Shown: positions 55,649-64,000 of the stretch, piece after piece
How the letters are laid out: every line of letters begins with the position of its first letter
Numbering within the stretch: the stretch's first letter is position 1
NCBI GenBank assembly: GCA_030427725.1
Contig: JAUICV010000001.1
Location: 541,298 to 605,297 of the forward strand
Direction of reading: 5' to 3'
DNA length: 64,000 nt
Source of the DNA: Chlamydiia bacterium
GTDB lineage: Bacteria; Chlamydiota; Chlamydiia; Chlamydiales; GCA-2402025
The notes under the pieces: generated by a model
The model's database searches: none
What the model was told of the DNA's origin: nothing
Seen by the model: only the letters and a program-made list of their open reading frames with translations
Position numbers and translations under genes: made by a program

Positions 55649-56143
55649 TTATTTAATTAAGTCTCGAAGAACTTTTAAGGCTTTTGCATAATCGGGCTCT
55701 TTAGTAATTTCCTCTACAAGCTCTGTATAAATAATATTATTGTCATCATCCAAAACAAACAGCGCCCTTGTCAAAAGACCTTTTAGCGGGCCAGTTTTAA
55801 TTTCTAAACCAAAATCCCTTCCAAACGAGCTTCTCATAGTTGAAAAACCTCGTACTTTGTCAAGGTTTTGGTCTTTAATAATCCTTTTGAGAGCAAATGG
55901 TAAATCAGCTGATACTAAGTAAAGCATCACTGAGGGAATAGATTTTAATTCACGGTTTAGCTTTTGAGAAGAACTTAGGCAAACATTCGTGTCTATGCTT
56001 GGAATTACATACAAAAGCTTTTTTTTCTTAAATTCTCTTATTGAAACATCTTGAAGCTCACTATTAGTCAAAAGACTTGTAGGGAGTGATTCTTCTATAG
56101 AAGGTTTGTTTAAAGCTACGGTTTTTCCTAAAAATGATACCAT
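55649..56143 (-). CDS. tpx: Thiol peroxidase, Tpx type, without the usual resolving cysteine
   Basis: 164 residues. The peroxidatic site PSIDTNVCLSSS has Cys55, and SADLPFALKRI matches the conserved helix, but the second (resolving) Cys found after that motif in E. coli Tpx (RFC) is replaced by RII. Cys55 is the only cysteine in the protein, so it must use a 1-Cys mechanism or a partner thiol. Removes hydroperoxides in the cytoplasm. Otherwise full length. GGACAT lies before the start. Confidence 0.93.
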   Translation of the reverse strand: MVSFLGKTVALNKPSIEESLPTSLLTNSELQDVSIREFKKKKLLYVIPSIDTNVCLSSSQKLNRELKSIPSVMLYLVSADLPFALKRIIKDQNLDKVRGFSTMRSSFGRDFGLEIKTGPLKGLLTRALFVLDDDNNIIYTELVEEITKEPDYAKALKVLRDLIK

Positions 56144-56343
56144 GAAATATGTCCAGATTTTAAATTTTTCTCTTTCAGGTGATTAGAATATTTTTACAAG
56201 AAACTGTCGTTTAAGACCATTCTCAATTCAAACTTAAGGTCAGAATGTCGGAGGCTTTAGGAAATCTTCATAATTTAAATGTAAAGATTTGATTAATATT
56301 AACAAAAGTTTTATCTTTGCGCTCCTTTTAAATATAGAGAAGA

Positions 56344-56862
56344 ATGGAAAACACACTTCAAAAAGAAGCTTTACATATTGTTAATTTCCTTGAGAAAAGT
56401 CAGCTGATTTTAGATTTAAAAAGAGGGGATAGGTTAAGAAAGGCCAAAAAGATTCAATCTATCTATCAGATACGGGGCTCTCGTAGATTCTACTTAACCA
56501 TATCACATAACCAAAATTCAAAAAACCGACTTCAAAAAGAAAAGATTTCACAGTTCCCTAAATCAGACAACCTAAATAGCAATTTAAAGCTTTTGAGAAG
56601 TCATTATAGAAACAGATCTAGTTTTTCACGAAAAAGCTCTTCTCTACGAAAAACAGTATTCTATAAAACAGCAAAGATAGCCTCAGCTCGCAAACAAGTA
56701 AAATCAATTAAAACATTGCTAGAAAATCATAGTTACAATTTTATAAAAATTAAAGCTCATCCACTCAGCTCTAAGTCCACTCAAAATGAAGAAATTAAAC
56801 CCAATAGATTCAATATTGATTTCAACATCAACAGAATTACAGACTTCAATCAAACAGACTAG
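56344..56862 (+). CDS. Basic hypothetical protein
   Basis: 172 residues; AGAGAAG before the ATG. Very rich in Lys, Arg, Ser and Asn (SSFSRKSSSLRKTVFYK), with almost no acidic residues in the middle. Might bind nucleic acid or be a disordered effector; no family recognised. It lies 200 bases from tpx and 54 from the nucleoside hydrolase. Confidence 0.65.
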   Translation: MENTLQKEALHIVNFLEKSQLILDLKRGDRLRKAKKIQSIYQIRGSRRFYLTISHNQNSKNRLQKEKISQFPKSDNLNSNLKLLRSHYRNRSSFSRKSSSLRKTVFYKTAKIASARKQVKSIKTLLENHSYNFIKIKAHPLSSKSTQNEEIKPNRFNIDFNINRITDFNQTD

Positions 56863-56916
56863 ATTTTTAGAATATCTAAAGCGTTTTATAAAACTTAACT
56901 TAATTCGAGTAGCATT

Positions 56917-57915
56917 ATGAATATGATTTTAGCAACTTTGTTAATTTGTCTATCCCTTTGTACGAACTTACACTCAAAGCGGTCCTTAATTTATGATTCA
57001 GATGGAAATATTGACGATCTTCTTGCCTTTATGTTTATAAAAGAACTTAACGAGTTTGATTTACTCGCTGTAACCACAACAGGAAATGGCCGTTGTCACT
57101 CAGATTTTGTAGGTCAGAATATTTTAGATTTTTTAAGCCAGATTGGAATGAGGGATATTGAACTTTCTGATAAAAGTAGCACATCTTTAAGTTGTGTTGG
57201 ATCCTATCCCAGAAATGATCGAACTCTTTGCGACAATCTATCCTACATAAGTTTGAAAAAATCTAACCAGAAGACATCAACAGTCATTTCTCACCAACTG
57301 ATGATAAATAAAATCAATACTTCAACAAATCCAGTAACCATAATTTGCTCAGGACCTTTAACTAATTTAGGGCTCGCTCTTTTAACCTGCCCTTCTATCA
57401 AAAAAAAAATAGATCATGTATATATCATCGGCGGAGCTATAACTGTTCCTGGTAATATACAAAGGGCTTTTAACGGAAGTGTCAACGTTTCGGCAGAATA
57501 CAATATAGCGCTAGATGTAAGAGCAACCCAAATTGTGTTAAACTCAGGACTTCCTGTAACGCTAATCCCTTTAGATTTGACCCATCAGTTAGAGTCACTC
57601 AAATCAATGATAGAAGCTTCCACTAAAAACCAATCTAAATGCTTAAATACCCAGATTATCCTTTCTTTATTAAAACCTAAATTTTTCCCAAATATTCAAA
57701 GTGCTATTACCTTCTCTTCTATTTTTGCTGTACTTCATGTTTTAAATTCAAAAATAGGTTCCGAAGTTCCCATGAAGCTGCAAGTTAATACAGTTAACGG
57801 CCCTCAATATGGTCAACTTTTGACCTGTCTTCAGGGTGCTAATGTTGGAGTGTGCATTAATGCTAACAAAAGCGAGTTTTTAGAGTTGTTTTTTGAAAAC
57901 CTTTCAAGTCATTAA
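56917..57915 (+). CDS. Exported inosine/uridine-type nucleoside hydrolase
   Basis: 332 residues. MNMILATLLICLSLCTNLHS is a signal peptide placed directly before the domain. DSDGNIDDLLAF is the calcium-binding motif of the IUNH family (DxDxxxDD), followed by LLAVTTTGNG, ICSGPLTNLGLAL and VYIIGGAI, and AEYNIALDVRATQIVL with the Asn/Asp ligands. It splits nucleosides to base and ribose. Outside the cell it could salvage host nucleosides. The C-terminal ligand Asp of the family was not found in the expected segment, so activity is not certain. Confidence 0.88.
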   Translation: MNMILATLLICLSLCTNLHSKRSLIYDSDGNIDDLLAFMFIKELNEFDLLAVTTTGNGRCHSDFVGQNILDFLSQIGMRDIELSDKSSTSLSCVGSYPRNDRTLCDNLSYISLKKSNQKTSTVISHQLMINKINTSTNPVTIICSGPLTNLGLALLTCPSIKKKIDHVYIIGGAITVPGNIQRAFNGSVNVSAEYNIALDVRATQIVLNSGLPVTLIPLDLTHQLESLKSMIEASTKNQSKCLNTQIILSLLKPKFFPNIQSAITFSSIFAVLHVLNSKIGSEVPMKLQVNTVNGPQYGQLLTCLQGANVGVCINANKSEFLELFFENLSSH

Positions 57916-58093
57916 ATATAAAAAACACTCTTACAAATAATACGCAATCAACATTAATTAGTTACACTCATAGTTCCCCTTGTAACTTTGTTTAATTTAA
58001 TTTTAATCATGAAGATGATATCTTCTTCATCCAAAACATTATAGAAGAATTTAAAATCTACTTATTGAGTAGACTAGTTAAGAGGGGAAAATC

Positions 58094-59788
58094 ATGTCAG
58101 TTTTGACAACGTTACCACAGGAACTTTTGGATAATATTAGCTCAAGGCTTGGAGCAAATGATGTTCAAGCACTTTCCTCTTCATGCTCAGGTCTTAATGA
58201 AAAAATTCAGAATTTTTGTGAACACGATATTCTAAGCGCTAACAAAGAGTTTTTGAGAACCCTTCATCAGTCAATTAGTTTGGTTTTAAGAAATATTGAT
58301 TTAAACAATACAGCAGATATTTCGCACGTTACTCCCTTAATGAAAAGTTTAAATGGTATTAAAAAGATTTCTGAAAACATTTTTCCAATGTTAATGAAAA
58401 CTAAAGGCAGGGGCTTAAAAGAAAAAGGACTTGTCATGAAAACGGTGAGAGGGGAGATTTTAGATAAAGTATTAGACTATATTCCTAAAAGTAAAATGGT
58501 TGAGTTAGAAAACTTTTACACTAGGTTTACAACTAAAAATTTTTCAGCTCTTCATAAAGAATTCTACAAAGATATTTTTACAATATCTAATTTCTATCAT
58601 CGTCTATTTAGTGGAGTAGATGATGATCAAGGTATGGACAGAAAAGAAACTTTCTATAGATATTATTCAAACCATGATCTTAATGAACTTGAAAGGAAAA
58701 TTTGCTTACAACCATCAAAGACAACAAAAGAGAAAGACCTCTATCTCTTAACATTACGTTATGCTTTTGAAAACAAACGCAAACCAAGCGCAAAGAGTTG
58801 TGAAAAAATATTAAGTATCTGCGAAAAAATTAACAGCAAAGGCTTAAAAACTAGAGGAAAAATCAATGCGGTAAAAGCTTTTCTCTGGCTAAGAGATCGT
58901 GTTAAAGCTTCAGAAGTCATATCCAGCATCCCTCAAACGAAAGAAAAAGAGAGAGCTTCATCTATTTTTGCCAAAAATGAAATATTTGAAGGAAGGTTAT
59001 CTAGCGCTTTAAACATAGCAAACAGCCTTACTTACCACAAATTCAAAGATAGGCTCTATTTAGATCTAATTAATGCGCTAATGAAAAAAGGGGAGATTCT
59101 AGTAGCTTACGACCTTATTCTTAAGCTATCTCCTTCTTCTAAGAAATTGGGTTATATTGCATTAATTAAATTTCATGCTAAGAACAAGCAATTATTAACT
59201 GCTGAGATAAATTTCAATACGCTAACTTTAATCCTAGCTTCTGAAAATGAACCAACACCTTTTTATGAAAGAGCGTTAAAACATCTTTTCAAAGGTTATT
59301 TGGCAGCTAAAGATGCCGTAAAAGCTGAAGCTTTATTTTCTATGGTTAGAACCACTCGTAACCAAAACATGCTAAGAAAGGCTTTAGTTTCATTTTATTT
59401 AAAAGAAGGGAAGATAGATCTTGCTCTATCGCAAAATCGCCAGATGAGCGAGGGGAAATTTAAACAAGAGGCTAAACTGTTCATTACAAAACAGTATCTT
59501 AAAATAGCTGAACCATCTAAGGCTTTGATGTTTGTAACAACTGAAATTCAAGCTATTAGACAGAGACTTGTGGGAATTACTGAAATAGGAAAATACTATG
59601 CAAAAAAAGGCAATTACCAAGGGGTGAGTGACTTAGTTCAAATCATCTCTAGTTACATTAATAACCCTGGGCCACTCGATAGGTTTTACTACTTTATGGC
59701 TAAAGCCTGCAAATCTAAGAATGATCTAGCTCAATTTGAAACATATAAAAACCATATTGTTTCAGATATTATAAGAGATCAACTCTAA
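58094..59788 (+). CDS. F-box-like protein with helical repeats
   Basis: 564 residues, AGAGGGG ahead of the ATG. Residues 6-40 (TLPQELLDNISSRLGANDVQALSSSCSGLNEKI) are a clear F-box. From about residue 220 there are repeated helix pairs of 30-36 residues (INAVKAFLWLRDRVKASEVISSIPQTKEKERA, LSSALNIANSLTYHKFKDRLYLDLINALMKKGEI) like TPR or PPR units. The next gene on the same strand has the same design, so the pair may be a recent-to-old duplication. Host SCF recruitment is expected; the target is unknown. Confidence 0.82.
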   Translation: MSVLTTLPQELLDNISSRLGANDVQALSSSCSGLNEKIQNFCEHDILSANKEFLRTLHQSISLVLRNIDLNNTADISHVTPLMKSLNGIKKISENIFPMLMKTKGRGLKEKGLVMKTVRGEILDKVLDYIPKSKMVELENFYTRFTTKNFSALHKEFYKDIFTISNFYHRLFSGVDDDQGMDRKETFYRYYSNHDLNELERKICLQPSKTTKEKDLYLLTLRYAFENKRKPSAKSCEKILSICEKINSKGLKTRGKINAVKAFLWLRDRVKASEVISSIPQTKEKERASSIFAKNEIFEGRLSSALNIANSLTYHKFKDRLYLDLINALMKKGEILVAYDLILKLSPSSKKLGYIALIKFHAKNKQLLTAEINFNTLTLILASENEPTPFYERALKHLFKGYLAAKDAVKAEALFSMVRTTRNQNMLRKALVSFYLKEGKIDLALSQNRQMSEGKFKQEAKLFITKQYLKIAEPSKALMFVTTEIQAIRQRLVGITEIGKYYAKKGNYQGVSDLVQIISSYINNPGPLDRFYYFMAKACKSKNDLAQFETYKNHIVSDIIRDQL

Positions 59789-59938
59789 TAGGGACTCTAT
59801 TTTTACTAACTACAACAACGTCTGATAATTAACGTTATGTTGTATTTATAGGAGAGTTATAATAGACTTCTATTCTATCATAAGGTACAATCCCACAGCA
59901 ATTTAACTAATTAAATCCTAAAACCTATAGGTATAAAC

Positions 59939-61246
59939 TTGACACTGTCGCTTACTCTTCCACAATCAACAGATTCAACTGCTAGTGAGCACAACTCTCA
60001 ATCTTTAAATCTAAATGATGGAAATACTTTCTTTGCAAGCCTACCATCTGAGATTGTGCAACACATATTGAGCTTTATGGATGACACATCTCTTTGTAAT
60101 TTATCAAGCTCATCAAAATTTTTAGCAAGATATATCCCTGAAATGGAGTATTCTCGAGAAACCCATAATATAAGGAAGTTTGCTAACACATACCTTCGAC
60201 AGGATCCAGAGGATCCAGGACGACAGTATTATAGTGGAAAAATAGAAGAAACAAAAAAAGATGTATTATGCACACATGATTGGGCCTCGGGCATTTCATT
60301 ATATTCTCTGCGCAAAATCTCTCTGACATTTAGCTCTTTTAGACAAAGACTAGTTAGTGTGGATTTAGCTGGCGTAGATCTAAAAGAAGTGCAATTTTAT
60401 CAAGAGAGCCTTGATTTAAACTCTTTGCCTCGCTCTTTAAAGCATGTTTTTAAGCTTTCAATTATAGCTAAAACAAAAGCTATTGTATCATCTATACAGC
60501 CTCCTGATGTTGATTCTTTTCGAAAAAGTAGAGAAATCACAAAGCTCTATGTAGATATTGACCAAATAACTGAAGCATCTAACTCAGCTCAAGGTATTCT
60601 AAATCCATACTATAGAAACTCTTCTCATGCTTATATAGTAAAAAAACTAATAGAGAAAAGCGAGTTAGTGTTTGCTCAGGCTCATTTAAATTATATTTCC
60701 TTTAGCTCACTAAGACATCCATTGGAAAAAAAACTTATTAAAAGTCTTTTTGAACAAAAAATGTACGATCAACTTTTAAATCTTGTTCAAGCCATGCCTG
60801 CAAATAGCAACAGAGCTTCTGAGGCTAAGGAAACTACAGCGCTAGACCTTGCAATTAAACTATGTTTGATTGACAACCCTGAGCAAGCTGAAAGATTTAA
60901 CCCATATATTAGAAACCAACAATACCGTTTGCTAATTCAAAAAAAAATTGCAGAGGCTTATTTGAAACAGAATATGTTTTCTCTATCAAGCTATTTTATC
61001 AGAGTTGTAGCAGCTACCGAAAATCAAGACAGCCTTTTAGTTGAAGGTATTAATTTAGCTATTTCTAAAAAAGATTTATTCTACGCATATTCTTTTTGTG
61101 AAGCTATACAAAATAGTAACTTAAAAACTGATCAATTTAAAAAACTCCTATCGATATATAGGAGCATGGGTTCATTGGATTATGCACGCATGGTTGAACA
61201 AAAGCTAGAAACGCTAGCGGCGGAAATAGAAGTTGTAACCCAATAA
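59939..61246 (+). CDS. F-box-like protein with helical repeats
   Basis: 435 residues from TTG 59939, with AGG 8 bases upstream. Residues 35-60 (LPSEIVQHILSFMDDTSLCNLSSSSK) are the F-box. The remainder contains TPR-like helix pairs with short repeated phrases (LIEKSELVFAQAHLNYIS, LLIQKKIAEAYLKQNMFSLSSYFIRVVAA). It is 6 bases before the BAAT gene on the same strand, so they may be co-transcribed. Unlike classical effectors nothing marks a secretion signal. Confidence 0.8.
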   Translation: MTLSLTLPQSTDSTASEHNSQSLNLNDGNTFFASLPSEIVQHILSFMDDTSLCNLSSSSKFLARYIPEMEYSRETHNIRKFANTYLRQDPEDPGRQYYSGKIEETKKDVLCTHDWASGISLYSLRKISLTFSSFRQRLVSVDLAGVDLKEVQFYQESLDLNSLPRSLKHVFKLSIIAKTKAIVSSIQPPDVDSFRKSREITKLYVDIDQITEASNSAQGILNPYYRNSSHAYIVKKLIEKSELVFAQAHLNYISFSSLRHPLEKKLIKSLFEQKMYDQLLNLVQAMPANSNRASEAKETTALDLAIKLCLIDNPEQAERFNPYIRNQQYRLLIQKKIAEAYLKQNMFSLSSYFIRVVAATENQDSLLVEGINLAISKKDLFYAYSFCEAIQNSNLKTDQFKKLLSIYRSMGSLDYARMVEQKLETLAAEIEVVTQ

Positions 61247-61252
61247 GCACCT

Positions 61253-62533
61253 ATGATTAAACAGCTAAAACATTTATTCTTCGTAGTATGTATTTTTGTA
61301 TCGACTATAGGAAATTCAATGAGTCTTATCTCAATCTCTAAAGAAAATGCTCTTGTTGATGAAAAAATTAACATTAAACTATCCCCTCTCCTTCCTAATG
61401 AAGAAATCAAACTTAGCTTAAAAACTTTGGATAAGTTCGGAAACACCTGGTACTCAAATGCTTTGTATTTAGCTGACGAGAAAGGTCTCTTAGATATAGA
61501 GAAAACCGCTCCAATAGAAGGTTCGTATACTGGAGCTGACTCAATGGGTTTATTTTGGTCTATGACTAGCTCTTTTGAATCGATGTACATTCCTCCTGAA
61601 GATAAACTAGACTATACATTAGAAGTTGTTCAGAACAATCAAGTTTTGGAAAAAAAAAGATTTACTCGTTATTTATTCAAAGATATTGAGCAAACTCACG
61701 TTATATCAGAAAAACTCAATGCATTACTTTGTATTCCAAGCAAACAAGTAACCTCCACCTTAGTCATCTGTCTCACTGGTTCAAATGGTGGTCTTTCACC
61801 TGAAAGAGCGAGACTTTTAGCATCACATGGGATTCCAAGCTGCGCTTTGGGATATTTTAGAGGTGAATATCTTCCTGAATCACTTGAAGAAATATCTTTA
61901 GATAAAGTGATTCAATCCATCGAAGAGGTTAAGCGCCTATATCCTACTAATATTGATAAAATAGTCCTCTTTGGAAAATCTAAAGGAGCTGAATTATCAC
62001 TTTGTTTAGCGAGCTATTTCCCAGATGTATTTGATGGAGTTATTGCATCTTTACCTTCTTCATTTGTTTGGTGCAGCCCAAACGATCACACAAAGTCATC
62101 TTGGACTTTAAAAGGTACTCCCCTACCCTTTATTCCTCCTGCGTTCAATATGAATGATCTAAACGACTTAACAAAAGCTCATTTAATAGCCTTAAATGAG
62201 CATAAAAACCATTTAGAAGCCTCTTGCATACCTGTCGAGCGTATTTTGTGTCCTATTTTACTACTTTCTGCAGAAGATGATAAAGTGTGGCCTTCAGCGG
62301 TATTTGGAGATCTTGTTGAGAAGAAAATAATCGATACTCAAGATTTCAAACATTGTAAGTACAAAGATGCGGGGCATATTTTGACTCCTCCATATTATCC
62401 AACAACCTCTACAAAATATTGGCATAACGTCCTTAAACAATTCATGGAAACTGGTGGCACTACTGAAGGTCATCATCAAGCCAACCTTCAATCTTGGACT
62501 GAAATAAAACAATTCATTTCCAAGCTTTCATAA
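61253..62533 (+). CDS. Acyl-CoA thioesterase / bile-acid-CoA:amino acid N-acyltransferase-like hydrolase
   Basis: 426 residues from ATG 61253. N-terminal domain (NALVDEKINIKLSPLLPNEEIKL, YTGADSMGLFWSM) and catalytic domain with LTGSNGGLSPERARLLASHG, FGKSKGAELSL (nucleophile Ser, where BAAT uses Cys), LSAEDDKVWPS and DAGHILTPPYYP form the ACOT/BAAT fold with a Ser-Asp-His triad. The first 22 residues (MIKQLKHLFFVVCIFVSTIG) look like a signal peptide, but an internal ATG at 61319 has TAGGAA 8 bases upstream and would give a protein starting exactly where human BAAT starts, so both forms may exist. It would hydrolyse acyl-CoA, possibly of the host. Confidence 0.85.
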   Translation: MIKQLKHLFFVVCIFVSTIGNSMSLISISKENALVDEKINIKLSPLLPNEEIKLSLKTLDKFGNTWYSNALYLADEKGLLDIEKTAPIEGSYTGADSMGLFWSMTSSFESMYIPPEDKLDYTLEVVQNNQVLEKKRFTRYLFKDIEQTHVISEKLNALLCIPSKQVTSTLVICLTGSNGGLSPERARLLASHGIPSCALGYFRGEYLPESLEEISLDKVIQSIEEVKRLYPTNIDKIVLFGKSKGAELSLCLASYFPDVFDGVIASLPSSFVWCSPNDHTKSSWTLKGTPLPFIPPAFNMNDLNDLTKAHLIALNEHKNHLEASCIPVERILCPILLLSAEDDKVWPSAVFGDLVEKKIIDTQDFKHCKYKDAGHILTPPYYPTTSTKYWHNVLKQFMETGGTTEGHHQANLQSWTEIKQFISKLS

Positions 62534-62551
62534 AAGCCTTTTCTTAAGTAT

Positions 62552-62575
62552 ACCTTTTAAAAACTTATAAAAGGT
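62552..62575 (+). promoter_or_regulatory. Hairpin overlapping the ribosome-binding site of the fucose synthase gene
   Basis: ACCTTTT (62552-62558) pairs with AAAAGGT (62569-62575); the right arm contains the AAAGG that serves as ribosome site, 10 bases before ATG 62585. This would reduce translation until melted. Confidence 0.5.
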
Positions 62576-62584
62576 TAGCTGGAA

Positions 62585-63583
62585 ATGAAAATTCTTTTTA
62601 CAATCGCTCTATGCATCTTTTCTTTAAATATTTTCTCCTTAGAAAAAAACTCTAAAATATACGTTTGTGGGCACTCTGGACTTGTCGGAAGCTCGATAGT
62701 GAATAAACTTGAGCAAGAAGGTTACACAAATATCATCACAAGAACCTCGTCAGAGCTTGATTTAAGAGATCAATACACTGTTTTAAAGTTTTTTGAAGAC
62801 ACACAAATTGATTATGTATTTTTATGTGCAGCTAAGGTTGGCGGAATCCTAGCTAACTCAACTTACCCAGCAGATTTTTTATATGATAATTTGATGATTG
62901 AGCTAAATGTGATTCAATCAGCTTATAAAACAAATGTCAAAAAGCTTTTATTTCTTGGATCGTCATGTATTTATCCAAGAAATTGCCCTCAACCAATATT
63001 AGAAAAACATCTTTTGACTTCGGAGTTGGAAAAAACGAATGAAGCGTACGCTATAGCAAAAATTGCTGGATTAAAACTTTGTGAATATTTCAATAAGCAA
63101 CATGGAACTAATTTTATTTCTTGTATGCCTACAAACCTCTACGGACCTCAAGATAACTTTCATCTAGAAAATAGTCATGTTATTCCCGCATTAATTAAAA
63201 AATTTCATCAAGCTAAGATCAATAAATCACCTTTTGTTACCGTTTGGGGAACAGGTAATCCAAAACGCGAATTTTTATATATTGAAGATCTTGCAGACGC
63301 CTGTTTATTTTTAATGGATGCTTACCAAAGCAACGAAACAATCAATTTAGGTTATGGAAAAGACCTTTCTATCAGAGATCTAGCTCAACTTATCAAAGAA
63401 ATCGTGGGCTATCAAGGCGAGATTGTTTATGACCGATCTAAACCAGATGGAACCCCTCGAAAAATCATGTCTAATACGAAGTTAAAAAAACTGGGCTGGA
63501 AGCCCAAACACAATTTAAGAGAAGGCCTTTCAAAAACATACGAGTGGTTTTTAGCAAATGAAACAAGTTTAAGAAGCTCATAG
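62585..63583 (+). CDS. fcl: GDP-L-fucose synthase with an N-terminal signal peptide
   Basis: 332 residues. The extended SDR landmarks are KIYVCGHSGLVGSSIV (NADP loop), CAAKVGGILAN, FLGSSCIYPRN (catalytic Ser), EAYAIAKIAGLKLCE (Tyr and Lys), PTNLYGPQDNF and KREFLYIEDLA, all typical of Fcl/WcaG, which turns GDP-4-keto-6-deoxy-mannose into GDP-L-fucose. Normal enzymes start right at the NADP loop; here MKILFTIALCIFSLNIFSLEKN precedes it, a signal peptide with no later start codon. No mannose dehydratase (gmd) was seen in the window. Follows the BAAT gene by 51 bases. Confidence 0.93.
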   Translation: MKILFTIALCIFSLNIFSLEKNSKIYVCGHSGLVGSSIVNKLEQEGYTNIITRTSSELDLRDQYTVLKFFEDTQIDYVFLCAAKVGGILANSTYPADFLYDNLMIELNVIQSAYKTNVKKLLFLGSSCIYPRNCPQPILEKHLLTSELEKTNEAYAIAKIAGLKLCEYFNKQHGTNFISCMPTNLYGPQDNFHLENSHVIPALIKKFHQAKINKSPFVTVWGTGNPKREFLYIEDLADACLFLMDAYQSNETINLGYGKDLSIRDLAQLIKEIVGYQGEIVYDRSKPDGTPRKIMSNTKLKKLGWKPKHNLREGLSKTYEWFLANETSLRSS

Positions 63584-63667
63584 ATTTTCAAAGCAGAGAT
63601 GAGATTGCTAATTATATAGTTTTTTTGTATGTGATACTAAGATAGAAATCTCATTTCGGACCAATCT

Positions 63668-64000
63668 ATGTTTTACTTCATACCAATTTTACTGCTTTTT
63701 TATGTAGGGCTCTCATTATTCTCTTATGTTCCAGCTATTCCGAATATGGCCTCTGAATTTGATATATCAATAGAGGCTGTGACCAAAACTATTGCGATTT
63801 TCATGCTTACATATGGTCTATTTAAAAGTATCTGGCTTGTCTTTGCTTCTAGGGTATCAGATAAAGTTATGTTAATCATTTCGATGCTTTTATCCATTTT
63901 CGGGATTGGAGTGGCAATGCTTGCAACAAATGCTACTATTTTTTTTTCAGGAAGAATTGTTGAGGCTATAGGTATAAGCGGAACGCTAATGATAGCTCGT
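63668..64000 (+). CDS. MFS transporter, Bcr/CflA-like, 3' end cut by window edge
   Basis: The frame from ATG 63668 is open to base 64000, 111 codons. MFYFIPILLLFYVGLSLFSY, then YVPAIPNMASEFDISIEAVTKTIAIFMLTYGLFK and SRVSDKVMLIIS followed by GRIVEAIGISGTLMIAR is the start of a drug-resistance MFS transporter of the Bcr/CflA branch, although the canonical loop motif GPxSDRxGRR is changed. GGA lies about 9 bases upstream. Rest outside the window. Confidence 0.8.
   Translation, partial: MFYFIPILLLFYVGLSLFSYVPAIPNMASEFDISIEAVTKTIAIFMLTYGLFKSIWLVFASRVSDKVMLIISMLLSIFGIGVAMLATNATIFFSGRIVEAIGISGTLMIAR

Noticed and set aside
58009..58030. Palindrome ATGAAGA...TCTTCAT before the F-box gene at 58094
   Set aside because: AT-rich, no T-run and no second copy seen; too weak to call a terminator or operator.

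Overview
The window is low-GC DNA from a member of the Chlamydiia, most likely an environmental (amoeba- or arthropod-associated) family rather than Chlamydiaceae. The evidence is leuS followed directly by waaA (Kdo transferase); the smpB-dnaN-recF order; a nucleotide-translocase (Tlc/Npt) gene cut by the left edge plus a diverged second copy; a 528-529 residue Pgi; and many F-box-like and other eukaryote-like proteins. No transposase, phage gene, CRISPR array or rRNA was seen. The family or genus cannot be named from sequence inspection alone.

Layout. 1-9.6 kb: truncated ATP/ADP translocase, a secreted protein followed by a diverged AdoMet-decarboxylase homologue, LD-carboxypeptidase, an 8-helix membrane protein, tandem outer-membrane beta-barrel paralogues, an MFS transporter and two small unknown genes. 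9.6-15.3 kb: a stand-alone LigD-type polymerase/primase, a canonical SpeD that carries a signal peptide, a SAM methyltransferase, an APC amino-acid permease, a kinase-like acidic protein and a small lipoprotein. 15.4-25.9 kb: tandem F-box paralogues, DacB/PBP4, a lipase-like lipoprotein, an operon of exported uridine kinase, VOC protein and exported SDR, a Myb/SANT-like protein and FumC, followed by tRNA-Leu. 26-31.5 kb: three large genes of unknown function, at least two of them paralogues. 31.7-44.5 kb: mostly housekeeping (trmB, tRNA-Pro, pgi, recF, dnaN, smpB, TerC-like, leuS, waaA). 44.5-54 kb: a lipoprotein, two CAU tRNAs, a TPP-riboswitch-controlled MFS transporter, a glycosyltransferase and a nucleotide-themed cluster (IMPDH/GMPR, HD phosphohydrolase, Tlc-like carrier), then malic enzyme. 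54-64 kb: three more F-box proteins, Tpx, a nucleoside hydrolase, a BAAT/acyl-CoA thioesterase, GDP-fucose synthase and a truncated MFS gene.

Two themes stand out. First, several enzymes that normally work in the cytoplasm and need ATP, NAD(P)H or AdoMet (SpeD, uridine kinase, SDR, GDP-L-fucose synthase, perhaps the BAAT thioesterase) begin with a signal-peptide-like extension placed exactly before the catalytic domain. This suggests a set of metabolic enzymes exported towards the host. Second, there is a heavy load of eukaryote-like proteins: five F-box candidates, one double-SANT protein and one kinase-like protein, as expected of an intracellular bacterium that manipulates ubiquitin and nuclear functions. 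All functional calls rest on motif recognition by eye; none was tested by database search.
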